DNA of 7,924 nt, taken from contig JAYRER010000015.1 of NCBI GenBank assembly GCA_041908795.1, positions 1-7,924 on the forward strand, given 5' to 3'. The notes beneath the pieces are model-generated. The model was not told the origin of the DNA. It did not search any database and saw nothing but the letters and a program-made list of their open reading frames with translations. This DNA is from CAYLHB01 sp041908795. GTDB taxonomy: Bacteria; Patescibacteriota; Minisyncoccia; Phycocordibacterales; UBA12088. The position numbers and the translations under genes were made by a program. Shown here piece after piece: positions 1-5,024 of the stretch. Positions within the stretch are counted from its first letter, which is position 1, and every line of letters starts with the position of its first letter.

Positions 1-399
1 CTCGTAAGTACGTGCTTCGACCTCCTCGTATTCAGTCTCTTTGTTGGACAGGGGGAAGCGGTGCTCCAGACGAACTGGTTTGTCGCGAGCGTGGTGACCG
101 AGCTCATCCTTCTCTTCTCGCTCCGGAGCATGCTCCCCATGCGCAAGGTGGGACTCCCAAGTGAACCACTCGTCTTACTCACTGTGCTTGCGGGTGTGAC
201 TGCGCTCGCACTCCCGTTCCTCCCGTTTGCCCAACGCATCTTTTCTTTCACCCCTCCCACACTGGGTACACTTGGCATCATTGCACTCATCGCGATTGCC
301 TACCTCTTTACGACGGAATTGGTGAAGGGGTTTGTGGTGCGACTGCTCCCATCCAAGGAACAGGACATTGGCGGCGCAACGTGTGCCGAGCAATTGTAA
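1..399 (+). CDS. mgtA: C-terminal fragment of magnesium-transporting P-type ATPase (5' end outside window)
   Basis: The frame is open from base 1 to the TAA at 397-399 and carries 132 residues, so the gene starts upstream of the window. The residues read as the C-terminal transmembrane part of a P-type cation ATPase. The opening STCFDLLVFSLFV, then QTNWFVASVVTELILLFSLRS and the final helix before a basic tail (FVVRLLPSK) follow the pattern of MgtA/MgtB-type (type III) Mg2+ pumps: 'FDxxTF', 'F.TGWFVES..TE', 'LR'. Three or four hydrophobic helices are visible. The phosphorylation (DKTGT) and ATP-binding domains would lie upstream and cannot be checked. The family uses ATP to drive Mg2+ import across the cytoplasmic membrane. 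Internal GTG codons such as 61 should not be taken as the start, because the homology runs through them. Mg2+ specificity is inferred from tail similarity; another type II/III cation pump is the alternative. Confidence 0.8.
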   Translation, partial: LVSTCFDLLVFSLFVGQGEAVLQTNWFVASVVTELILLFSLRSMLPMRKVGLPSEPLVLLTVLAGVTALALPFLPFAQRIFSFTPPTLGTLGIIALIAIAYLFTTELVKGFVVRLLPSKEQDIGGATCAEQL

Positions 400-413
400 C
401 GGCACGGGTCACT

Positions 414-428
414 TGTCCACAGTGGACA
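414..428. repeat. 15-bp perfect palindrome containing a DnaA-box-like 9-mer
   Basis: TGTCCAC (414-420), central A (421) and GTGGACA (422-428) form a perfect dyad downstream of the ATPase stop. Bases 413-421 (TTGTCCACA) match the DnaA-box consensus of high-GC bacteria and differ by one base from E. coli TTATCCACA. The dyad overlaps the next palindrome by four bases. A one-base loop makes an RNA hairpin unlikely, so a protein site is the better reading. Which protein binds is not known. Confidence 0.5.
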
Positions 429-450
429 TGTAAAGTCAACTTTACATGTC
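425..450. promoter_or_regulatory. 26-bp perfect palindrome, probable operator of the redox operon
   Basis: Arms GACATGTAAAGT (425-436) and ACTTTACATGTC (439-450) are exact reverse complements around a CA centre. A 12-bp perfect dyad with a two-base centre is far from chance and is typical of a dimeric repressor site. Its right arm covers the candidate -35 box of the downstream operon, a position suited to repression. The operon contains a small XRE-type HTH gene (3022-3222), the natural candidate binder by autoregulation. Dyad and position are seen directly; the regulator assignment is inferred. Confidence 0.65.
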
Positions 451-468
451 GCGACCACGCGCTACACT
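441..468 (+). promoter_or_regulatory. Candidate sigma70-type promoter of the thiol-redox operon
   Basis: TTTACA (441-446) as -35, a 16-base spacer and TACACT (463-468) as -10 precede the first ORF. Transcription would start near 475, leaving a leader of about 22 bases to the ATG at 497. The -35 lies in the right arm of the 425-450 palindrome. CATACT at 474-479 or 488-493 is an alternative -10. The boxes are imperfect, so the call is moderate. Confidence 0.45.
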
Positions 469-496
469 GGATGCATACTCACTTACACATACTACT

Positions 497-697
497 ATGA
501 CACACCAAAACACCGAGGGCGGCTACGCCCTTATGATAGGAATTATCATCGCGGCGTTCGTTATCGGTGGGGGTGCAGTGTACTACCTTCGCACTCCTGT
601 GGGCGATACTGATGTAGCGCAAACACCACTTGATGCGATTGACGCCGCGCGCGAAACCGCGGCAATGCTTGAAGAAGATGCGCAAAAAAAGCAATGA
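497..697 (+). CDS. Small single-pass membrane protein; probable membrane anchor of the following thioredoxin
   Basis: This encodes 66 residues. A short polar N-terminus (MTHQNTEGGYALM) is followed by one strong transmembrane helix at about residues 12-31 (MIGIIIAAFVIGGGAVYYL), then an acidic, Ala/Glu/Asp-rich tail ending EEDAQKKQ. Cys is absent and no family is recognised. The ATG at 497 is preferred over the upstream in-frame ATG at 446, because 446 lies inside the operator palindrome and upstream of the predicted transcription start. No Shine-Dalgarno is visible. The TGA (695-697) overlaps the ATG (694) of the thioredoxin ORF. The slippery A AAA AAG at 685-691 lies just before the end, in the correct phase to shift into that ORF. 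Alone it would be a stub with a short extracytoplasmic tail. Joined by a -1 shift it becomes the anchor of a 211-residue membrane-tethered thioredoxin, which makes more sense beside a CcdA/TlpA gene. Confidence 0.6.
   Translation: MTHQNTEGGYALMIGIIIAAFVIGGGAVYYLRTPVGDTDVAQTPLDAIDAARETAAMLEEDAQKKQ
685..691 (+). promoter_or_regulatory. A AAA AAG slippery heptamer, candidate -1 programmed frameshift site
   Basis: In the frame of the 497 ORF the bases read CAA AAA AAG (683-691), giving the canonical X XXY YYZ site A AAA AAG in the correct zero-frame phase, as in dnaX. A -1 slip continues as GCA ATG ATG into the thioredoxin frame, with the zero-frame stop only two codons later. A 6-bp stem (715-720 GTGGCG with 743-748 CGCCAC) lies 23 bases downstream, further than usual for a stimulator. 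The alternatives are simple ATGA coupling, or a one-base indel in the A7 run of a formerly single gene or of the assembly. Confidence 0.45.
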
Positions 698-1131
698 TGG
701 CAGAGCAAGGAGCTGTGGCGGAAGGCGGGGACACGGTTGAGTCGCCACTTGAAGACACTGGAGCAATGGAGAAAAAGAGTATGGAGGACACACGAACAGG
801 TATCGTGCCAGCCGTACAGGTTGCAGGTTCCTATGAAGCGTACGCGCAAGAGAAGCTCGCGCGCGCAACCGACGGCGATGTGGTGCTCTTCTTCCACGCA
901 CCGTGGTGTCCCACCTGCAGGTCTGCGGACAGTGCGATCACTGCGACAGCCGCAAGCATTCCGAGCGGATTCACCATCCTTAAAACCGATTACGACAGCA
1001 ACACCCGCCTTCGGCAAGTGTACGGTGTCACGAGCCAGCATACCTTCGTGCAGGTGGATGCGAGTGGCAACCTTATCAAGAAGTGGAGTGGAAGCGCTTC
1101 GGTTGTTGACATTGTCGCACAAGTAAAGTAG
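694..1131 (+). CDS. Thioredoxin-fold protein with CPTC active site (extracytoplasmic type)
   Basis: This encodes 145 residues. Residues 1-40 are an acidic, low-complexity linker (MMAEQGAVAEGG...EKKSMEDTRTG). Residues 44-145 are a thioredoxin domain: a first helix around EAYAQEKLARA, strand DVVLFFHAPW, redox motif W-C-P-T-C (Cys72, Cys75), then FTILKTDYD and GVTSQHTFVQVD. It likely exchanges disulfides with proteins outside the membrane and is reduced through the CcdA-type protein encoded next. The usual cis-Pro before the last strands is His here (SQHTFV, about residue 116), which is unusual. The ORF has no signal peptide or TM segment of its own. The preceding ORF supplies one in the +1-offset frame, so a frameshift product starting at 497 (211 residues) is plausible. 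The start at 694 gives an ATGA overlap with no clear Shine-Dalgarno; an AAGGAG at 707-712 is too late for it. The fold is secure; the exact start and location are not. Confidence 0.85.
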   Translation: MMAEQGAVAEGGDTVESPLEDTGAMEKKSMEDTRTGIVPAVQVAGSYEAYAQEKLARATDGDVVLFFHAPWCPTCRSADSAITATAASIPSGFTILKTDYDSNTRLRQVYGVTSQHTFVQVDASGNLIKKWSGSASVVDIVAQVK

Positions 1132-1150
1132 GAGTTGGCACCCCACCACA

Positions 1151-3022
1151 ATGACCCTCTTTCTCATTGCATTTCTCGCGGGTGTACTCACCGTACTCGC
1201 ACCCTGCATTCTGCCGCTCCTTCCCATTGTGGTGGGGGGTGCCGCGGCGGATCATGCGGACCGAAGAAAACTGTTCGTCATCACGGGTTCACTCGTGCTC
1301 TCGGTTGTTGTCTTCACGCTCCTCCTCAAGGCTTCAACGCTCTTCATCGACATTCCGCCGTCGTTTTGGACCTACTTTTCAGGCGGGATTCTTGTGGCGC
1401 TTGGGCTCGTGCTCCTTTTTCCCACGCTCTGGGAGCGCCTCCCCGTGACCGCACTCCTCAACCGTAAAGGTAACGAGCTTCTCGCGACAGGGACGCGCAA
1501 AAAAAGCGTGTGGGGTGATGTGCTCATGGGAGCCGCGCTTGGTCCCGTCTTCTCGACATGCTCCCCCACCTACTTCGTTATTCTTGCAACGGTGCTCCCG
1601 AGCAATTTTACGCTGGGACTCCTGTACCTGTTTGCCTACGCGCTCGGCCTCGCATTCATGCTCATTGCTATTGGCTACCTTGGGCAGAGACTTGTTGGCA
1701 GACTCACCGGAGCTGCGGATCCGCACGGGTGGGTAAAGCGCGGCATGGGGGTACTCATTACGCTCGTAGGGCTCGCCGTGCTCACAGGATTCGATAAGAA
1801 GGTAGAAACGGCAATTCTTGATGCTGGATTCTTTGATGTCACAAAAATCGAGCAGACCCTCCTCGAGCAAGCACCAATGCCTGGTTCTTCAACCGAAGGC
1901 GAACGCGGCACTCTTCCCACCCTCACGATGCCCACCGGGGAGGTGGGTGTCTCGGGGGAATTCCCCCAAGGGGAGCAGAGTGGTACTTCGACCGGCTCAA
2001 GTAGCGAGCCACGCGGCGCAACGGGTACCGAGGACGCAGAACGCACATCGCCGCCTCTCATAGAACCCCAAGCGGGACCGAAGGCACCGGAGCTTGCGGG
2101 TATCAGCGCGTACCTCAACACCGACGGCAAAGAAATCACCCTTGCCGGGTATCGAAACAACAAGGTTGTGCTCCTTGATTTCTGGACCTACAGCTGCATT
2201 AACTGCAAACGTACGCAACCCTACCTCAATGCATGGCATGAGAGGTACGGTGACAGAGGTCTCGTGATTGTGGGTGTACACACGCCGGAGTTTGCCTTCG
2301 AGCAGAAGCGTGAGAACGTCGAGCAAGCCCTGCGCGACCAAGGCATCAAGTACCCCGTGGTGCTCGACAACAGGTACTGGACGTGGACCGCATTCGGCAA
2401 CCGTTTTTGGCCTCGAAAGTACCTCATTGATATCGACGGCACCATCGTCTACGACCACATAGGCGAAGGCAAGTACGATGAGACGGAGGCGAAGATTGTG
2501 GAGCTCCTCGAAAAACGGGCATCTATCGTAGGGTACCGTGAGGGCGCAGCAGCAGGCACACCCTCCAATGTGACCGAAGTGGACTTCAATGCGGTCAACA
2601 GTCCCGAAACGTACTTCGGCGCAAAACGCAACAGCAACTTGGGGAATGGTATCCGTAGCGCTACGGGCGTGCAATCCTTTATGGCGCCCTCTGCGCTTAT
2701 TCTAGGCAAGCTCTACCTCGACGGTACATGGAGTATCGTCGATGAGTTTGCCGAGGTACATGAGAGCAACGGCTCCATCAAGTTTCGTTTCAGCGCGAAG
2801 AACGTGTACATGGTGCTCGCGAGTGATGCTCCACAATCTCTCACCGTCTCCCTCGACGGTGAGCCGATCAATAGGAGCGCAGGAAAAGATGTTTTTGGTG
2901 GTACTCTTACCGTGGCGGGAGAACGGCTCTATCACGTTATCGAACTTGACGACTATGGGACACACACGCTTGAAATATCCGTTCCAACAGGCGTTCGGGT
3001 ATACACATTCACATTTGGGTAA
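1151..3022 (+). CDS. dipZ: DipZ-like fusion: CcdA/DsbD membrane electron carrier + TlpA-like thioredoxin + C-terminal CBM-like domain
   Basis: This encodes 623 residues. Residues 1-215 are a CcdA-type membrane domain of about six helices with the two conserved half-motifs LAPCILPLLP (Cys19) and GPVFSTCSPTYF (Cys137), the pair that passes electrons across the membrane. Residues 235-312 form a Ser/Thr/Gly/Pro/Glu-rich linker. Residues 313-455 are a TlpA/AhpC-like thioredoxin domain with WTYSCINCKRTQP (CINC, Cys349/Cys352) and a WPRKYLID segment with the expected cis-Pro (Pro421). Residues 465-623 match the C-terminal beta-rich, carbohydrate-binding-module-like domain of actinobacterial DipZ (SPETYFG, L.GTWS...EFAE, GERLYHV, the ending GVRVYTFTFG). 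Electrons probably flow from cytoplasmic thioredoxin through CcdA to the external TlpA domain and the upstream anchored thioredoxin. An AGGAG at 1130-1134 is 16 bases before the ATG, rather far, but this Met fits the start of helix 1. The stop TAA overlaps the next ATG by one base. Confidence 0.93.
   Translation: MTLFLIAFLAGVLTVLAPCILPLLPIVVGGAAADHADRRKLFVITGSLVLSVVVFTLLLKASTLFIDIPPSFWTYFSGGILVALGLVLLFPTLWERLPVTALLNRKGNELLATGTRKKSVWGDVLMGAALGPVFSTCSPTYFVILATVLPSNFTLGLLYLFAYALGLAFMLIAIGYLGQRLVGRLTGAADPHGWVKRGMGVLITLVGLAVLTGFDKKVETAILDAGFFDVTKIEQTLLEQAPMPGSSTEGERGTLPTLTMPTGEVGVSGEFPQGEQSGTSTGSSSEPRGATGTEDAERTSPPLIEPQAGPKAPELAGISAYLNTDGKEITLAGYRNNKVVLLDFWTYSCINCKRTQPYLNAWHERYGDRGLVIVGVHTPEFAFEQKRENVEQALRDQGIKYPVVLDNRYWTWTAFGNRFWPRKYLIDIDGTIVYDHIGEGKYDETEAKIVELLEKRASIVGYREGAAAGTPSNVTEVDFNAVNSPETYFGAKRNSNLGNGIRSATGVQSFMAPSALILGKLYLDGTWSIVDEFAEVHESNGSIKFRFSAKNVYMVLASDAPQSLTVSLDGEPINRSAGKDVFGGTLTVAGERLYHVIELDDYGTHTLEISVPTGVRVYTFTFG
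1931..1967. repeat. Two adjacent inverted repeats inside the dipZ-like linker region
   Basis: CCCACC (1931-1936) and GGTGGG (1942-1947) form a 6-bp perfect stem with a five-base loop. Seven bases on, 1954-1967 (GGGGGAATTCCCCC) is a 14-bp perfect palindrome. Both lie in the codons of the low-complexity linker between the membrane and thioredoxin domains (residues about 261-273), where protein constraint is weak. They may be chance products of G/C-rich linker codons, or they could slow ribosomes between domains. Confidence 0.4.
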
Positions 3023-3222
3023 TGGGAGTGCGAAACACAGTTCATGAAGCGCGCACCTCTCTCCGCATGAGTCAGGAAGCGTTGGCACGACAGGTAGGCG
3101 TAACCCGCCAAACCATTATCGCGATTGAGCGAGGCAACTACACGCCTTCGGTTCTCCTTGCGATTCGTCTCGCGCAGGTGTTTCGCGTGCCGGTTGAACA
3201 ATTATTTACTATAGTAGAATGA
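3022..3222 (+). CDS. Small XRE-family HTH transcriptional regulator
   Basis: This encodes 66 residues and is almost entirely one HTH_3 domain: EARTSLRMSQEALARQVGV (helices 1-2), TRQTIIAIERGNY (recognition helix and turn), TPSVLLAIRLAQVF and VPVEQLF. It matches the compact regulators with the VTRQTI.AIE.G.Y.PS pattern that usually act as dimeric DNA-binding proteins beside a small membrane protein. It starts one base inside the dipZ stop (TAATG), showing translational coupling, and ends two bases before the next ATG. Met1 or the GTG three codons in (3028) could be the true start. The 425-450 palindrome at the head of the same operon is the best operator candidate, implying autoregulation. No effector domain is present, so its signal is unknown. 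Confidence 0.9.
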   Translation: MGVRNTVHEARTSLRMSQEALARQVGVTRQTIIAIERGNYTPSVLLAIRLAQVFRVPVEQLFTIVE

Positions 3223-3223
3223 T

Positions 3224-3592
3224 ATGAGCTACCTTGGAAAAGAAACATATGCGGGTGCGCTGTTCGTGCTCCTCCTCCTCGCGTTTGCGGACCCGCTCAT
3301 GGTCTTCATGCCGACACCGCTCTTTTACTGCATCTCCGCGCTCTTTATCGCCACCGCGGCGCTTTTCGTGGGACTCATCCTTCGCGAAAGGCCACAGGAT
3401 GAGCGCGAAGAGGCGCACATTCGTCAAGCGGGTCGCGTGGGGTACCTCCTCGGCACACTGGTGCTCACCCTTGGTGTGGTCGTAGAGAGCATGGTGCACC
3501 ATACCGTTGACCCCTGGCTATTGGTTGCGCTCGGGGCCCTTATAGTAGGCAAATTTGTGACCTACAGCTACCTCACAAGGCATGATCGGTAG
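3224..3592 (+). CDS. Four-helix membrane protein, DUF2178-like, partner of the XRE regulator
   Basis: This encodes 122 residues with hydrophobic helices at about 8-28, 32-53, 73-91 and 96-115. A charged cytoplasmic loop lies between helices 2 and 3 (RERPQDEREEAHIRQAGRVGY). The DERE...I...AGR loop and four-helix layout match the DUF2178-type proteins often encoded directly after small XRE regulators. Function is unknown; neighbourhood suggests a membrane component of sensing or control with the HTH protein, which is inference. It begins two bases after the regulator's TGA. No Shine-Dalgarno is seen, but TATAGT at 3210-3215, eight bases before the ATG, could be the -10 of an extra near-leaderless transcript. 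No convincing -35 was found. Confidence 0.75.
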   Translation: MSYLGKETYAGALFVLLLLAFADPLMVFMPTPLFYCISALFIATAALFVGLILRERPQDEREEAHIRQAGRVGYLLGTLVLTLGVVVESMVHHTVDPWLLVALGALIVGKFVTYSYLTRHDR

Positions 3593-3620
3593 CGTATTTT
3601 GCTCATCAATGTGCCTATGT

Positions 3621-3634
3621 AACTGTGGACAGTT
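3621..3634. repeat. 14-bp palindrome upstream of the ParB-like gene
   Basis: AACTGT (3621-3626), GG, ACAGTT (3629-3634) is a perfect dyad in the 96-base gap before the ParB gene. Read on the minus strand it contains CTGTCCACA, a DnaA-box-like 9-mer, and it shares the ten bases TGTCCACAGT with the dyad at 414-428. A protein-binding role is likely but the protein is unknown. Confidence 0.45.
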
Positions 3635-3639
3635 GTGTG

Positions 3640-3654
3640 CTAACCTCAGGTTAG
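3640..3654. promoter_or_regulatory. 15-bp perfect palindrome, candidate operator or ParB site
   Basis: CTAACCT (3640-3646), central C and AGGTTAG (3648-3654) form a perfect dyad about 35 bases before the ParB start. It does not resemble canonical parS (TGTTTCACGTGAAACA), yet the size and symmetry suit a dimeric DNA-binding protein. Autoregulation by the ParB-like protein is the simplest hypothesis. No convincing -35/-10 pair was found in this gap. Confidence 0.45.
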
Positions 3655-3688
3655 AAACAAAAAACGGGAACAGGAGAAATGGCAGGTC

Positions 3689-4768
3689 ATGCGCAAGCTT
3701 AAACCACGTCGTCCTAAACTTGGCAAAATACAGATGCACGAGCTGAACATTATTGTTCAGCCACGGAGAACATTTAACAACCTTGATGAACTTGCTGAAA
3801 GCATAAGAAAGACAGGTGGGTTCCTTATGGCACCTATTGTTGCGTTGTTTTCCCCCACCGAGGTGCTGCAGTACCTTGATACTGTGAATGCGGTGTACAG
3901 CACTACCTATGAGGTAGGTGATCTCATTCCGTCGCATGGTCCGAACGGAACACAGTATTTCATTCTGCTTGCCGGAGAGAGAAGGACACGGGCGTACAAG
4001 CTCCTTGTTGAACGGGGCCTGGCTGATGCAGCCTATTGGGCAGATGTTCGTTCTTCCCTAGCACCGGTCGTTGCGCTCGAAATACAGCTGGCGGAAAATA
4101 CGCACGTTTCAGTACCCCATGCAGAAGAGGCACACGCGTACAACCGACTGTTCCGTTTCGAGCGCACAAGACGACCTCAGTTGAGCATGGCGCAATTTGC
4201 ACGACGTGTTGGTCGCTCGGCGATGTGGGTGAGCAATGCGTTACGATTCTGCGAACTACCGGAAACAATACAGAACTTGGTTGAGAATGGCATGTTCGCC
4301 TATGGTTCTGCCCTGCAGCTCACACGTTTGCAGAAAAGTGGGGTCGATGAGTCAGCACTAGTTGAGTGGACAGTGGCCGCGTGTGTGCACGACTACAGTG
4401 TCGCAAAACTCAAATCTCGGGTGGACAGCTACCTCTTCGCACGAAGCGAAGGGCAATGTGATTTGCTCGCGTTGATGGAAGATGGTCGCAATATGCTTGA
4501 GCGACGTCAGTATCGACGGCGAGTGGTAGCAGAAAGACAGCTGGAATGGCTGCGTGTCAATGAAGACTACGTGCGACAAATCCTTGCGCTGTATGAGACT
4601 GGGCTTCTCGGGACACCCGATGCAGTGTATGCCGAGGGTAGTCCCAGACGTCGTCTGCGTTCACTTATGAACGTACTCCTAAGAATGATCAAAGAGCACC
4701 CCTCACTCTTCAGACGTGAGACGAGAGCAGATGAAGAGACGGTGCTTCGAGACTATCTAATAACGTAA
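3689..4768 (+). CDS. ParB/Spo0J-family DNA-binding protein (orphan, divergent)
   Basis: This encodes 359 residues. A basic N-terminus (MRKLKPRRPK) leads into a ParB N-terminal domain: IIVQPRRTFNNLDELAESIRKTGG (21-44), PIVALF (49-54), a longer-than-usual insertion (about 55-89), the CTP-binding GERRTRA box (96-102) and LAENTH (134-139). Residues 164-215 form the central HTH (LSMAQFARRVGRSAMWVSNALRFCELPETIQNLVENG...ALQLTRL). The last 130 residues are helical, Arg-rich and unrecognised. The family spreads on DNA from parS sites as a CTP-dependent clamp; some relatives are regulators or nucleoid-occlusion factors. The third CTP box, usually EN.QR, lacks the Arg here (ENTHVSV). There is no ParA neighbour. 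AGGAG at 3672-3676 is 12 bases before the ATG, an unusually clear Shine-Dalgarno for this window. The gene appears monocistronic, between its own palindromes and a terminator, so its partner and target site are unknown. Confidence 0.85.
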   Translation: MRKLKPRRPKLGKIQMHELNIIVQPRRTFNNLDELAESIRKTGGFLMAPIVALFSPTEVLQYLDTVNAVYSTTYEVGDLIPSHGPNGTQYFILLAGERRTRAYKLLVERGLADAAYWADVRSSLAPVVALEIQLAENTHVSVPHAEEAHAYNRLFRFERTRRPQLSMAQFARRVGRSAMWVSNALRFCELPETIQNLVENGMFAYGSALQLTRLQKSGVDESALVEWTVAACVHDYSVAKLKSRVDSYLFARSEGQCDLLALMEDGRNMLERRQYRRRVVAERQLEWLRVNEDYVRQILALYETGLLGTPDAVYAEGSPRRRLRSLMNVLLRMIKEHPSLFRRETRADEETVLRDYLIT

Positions 4769-4781
4769 CTCAAGACAACTG

Positions 4782-4821
4782 ACAGGCCAGGAAACTGGCC
4801 TGTAATCACATCTAACATTTT
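4782..4821 (+). terminator. Rho-independent-like terminator after the ParB gene
   Basis: ACAGGCCAG (4782-4790) and CTGGCCTGT (4795-4803) pair perfectly around a GAAA (GNRA) tetraloop, 14 bases after the ParB stop. The T-run is weak and late (TTTT at 4818-4821), so it may act as a pause or 3'-protecting hairpin rather than a strong intrinsic terminator. The rest of 4822-4900 holds nothing recognised. Confidence 0.65.
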
Positions 4822-4903
4822 CGGTCGGATAGTTTCATACATGCCTCCAGAGCATACTTGTGGTGATCTTAATCATTTACTCTACCGTGAGCGTTTCAAT
4901 ACG

Positions 4904-4931
4904 TTGTGCGTTGTCTTTCTTGCGTTATACT
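4904..4931 (+). promoter_or_regulatory. Promoter of the exonuclease unit, probably leaderless
   Basis: TTGTGC (4904-4909), a 16-base spacer and TATACT (4926-4931) form a promoter. Six bases separate the -10 from an ATG at 4938, so transcription would start at or next to that ATG. The same -10-to-ATG spacing occurs at 5635-5647. Confidence 0.5.
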
Positions 4932-4937
4932 TACGAT

Positions 4938-5024
4938 ATGAAGAAAGAATGTCTCACACAGGTACGCGCCGGTAGCATGTTGGCAATTGTCTTATGTGCG
5001 ACGTTCAGGCTCTGCTTGGTATGA
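4938..5024 (+). CDS. Possible 28-codon leader ORF coupled to the exonuclease
   Basis: ATG at 4938 opens 28 codons: a basic start (MKKECLTQVRAGS) and a hydrophobic end (MLAIVLCATFRLCLV). The TGA (5022-5024) overlaps the exonuclease ATG (5021) as ATGA. The ATG sits exactly where a leaderless mRNA from TATACT (4926-4931) would begin, and the exonuclease ATG has no Shine-Dalgarno, so ribosomes may reach it by re-initiation after this leader. The peptide has no known relative and could be a chance ORF; four Cys codons and no repeated regulatory codons are visible. Confidence 0.3.
   Translation: MKKECLTQVRAGSMLAIVLCATFRLCLV

Noticed and set aside
446..496. Upstream in-frame ATG start giving an 83-residue version of the anchor protein
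   Set aside because: The ATG lies inside the operator palindrome and upstream of the predicted -10, and the added residues show no domain; 497 is a better start.
583..1227. Long minus-strand ORF (214 codons) across the thioredoxin region
   Set aside because: It is the antisense shadow of the thioredoxin and anchor genes, Cys/Arg/Ser-rich with no domain pattern and no promoter or RBS.
1997..2674. Minus-strand ORF of 225 codons opposite the dipZ-like gene
   Set aside because: The sense strand carries clear TlpA motifs over the same bases; the antisense product has no recognisable motif.
3621..3654. CRISPR-like or tandem repeat array in the ParB upstream gap
   Set aside because: The dyads differ in sequence and there is no repeated unit with spacers; no CRISPR array, IS element or transposase is seen anywhere in the window.
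3518..3937. Minus-strand ORF across the ParB promoter region
   Set aside because: It overlaps the DUF2178-like end and the ParB N-terminal domain, both with strong sense-strand evidence, and its product is not domain-like.
4769..4937. Possible tRNA or small RNA gene between ParB and the exonuclease
   Set aside because: Only the terminator hairpin and a promoter are seen; no cloverleaf or T-loop (GTTCGA) pattern was found.
4994..5020. ATG at 4994 as the exonuclease start
   Set aside because: The nine extra residues (MCDVQALLG) do not match the family; the DEDDh fold normally begins at the strand starting at 5021.
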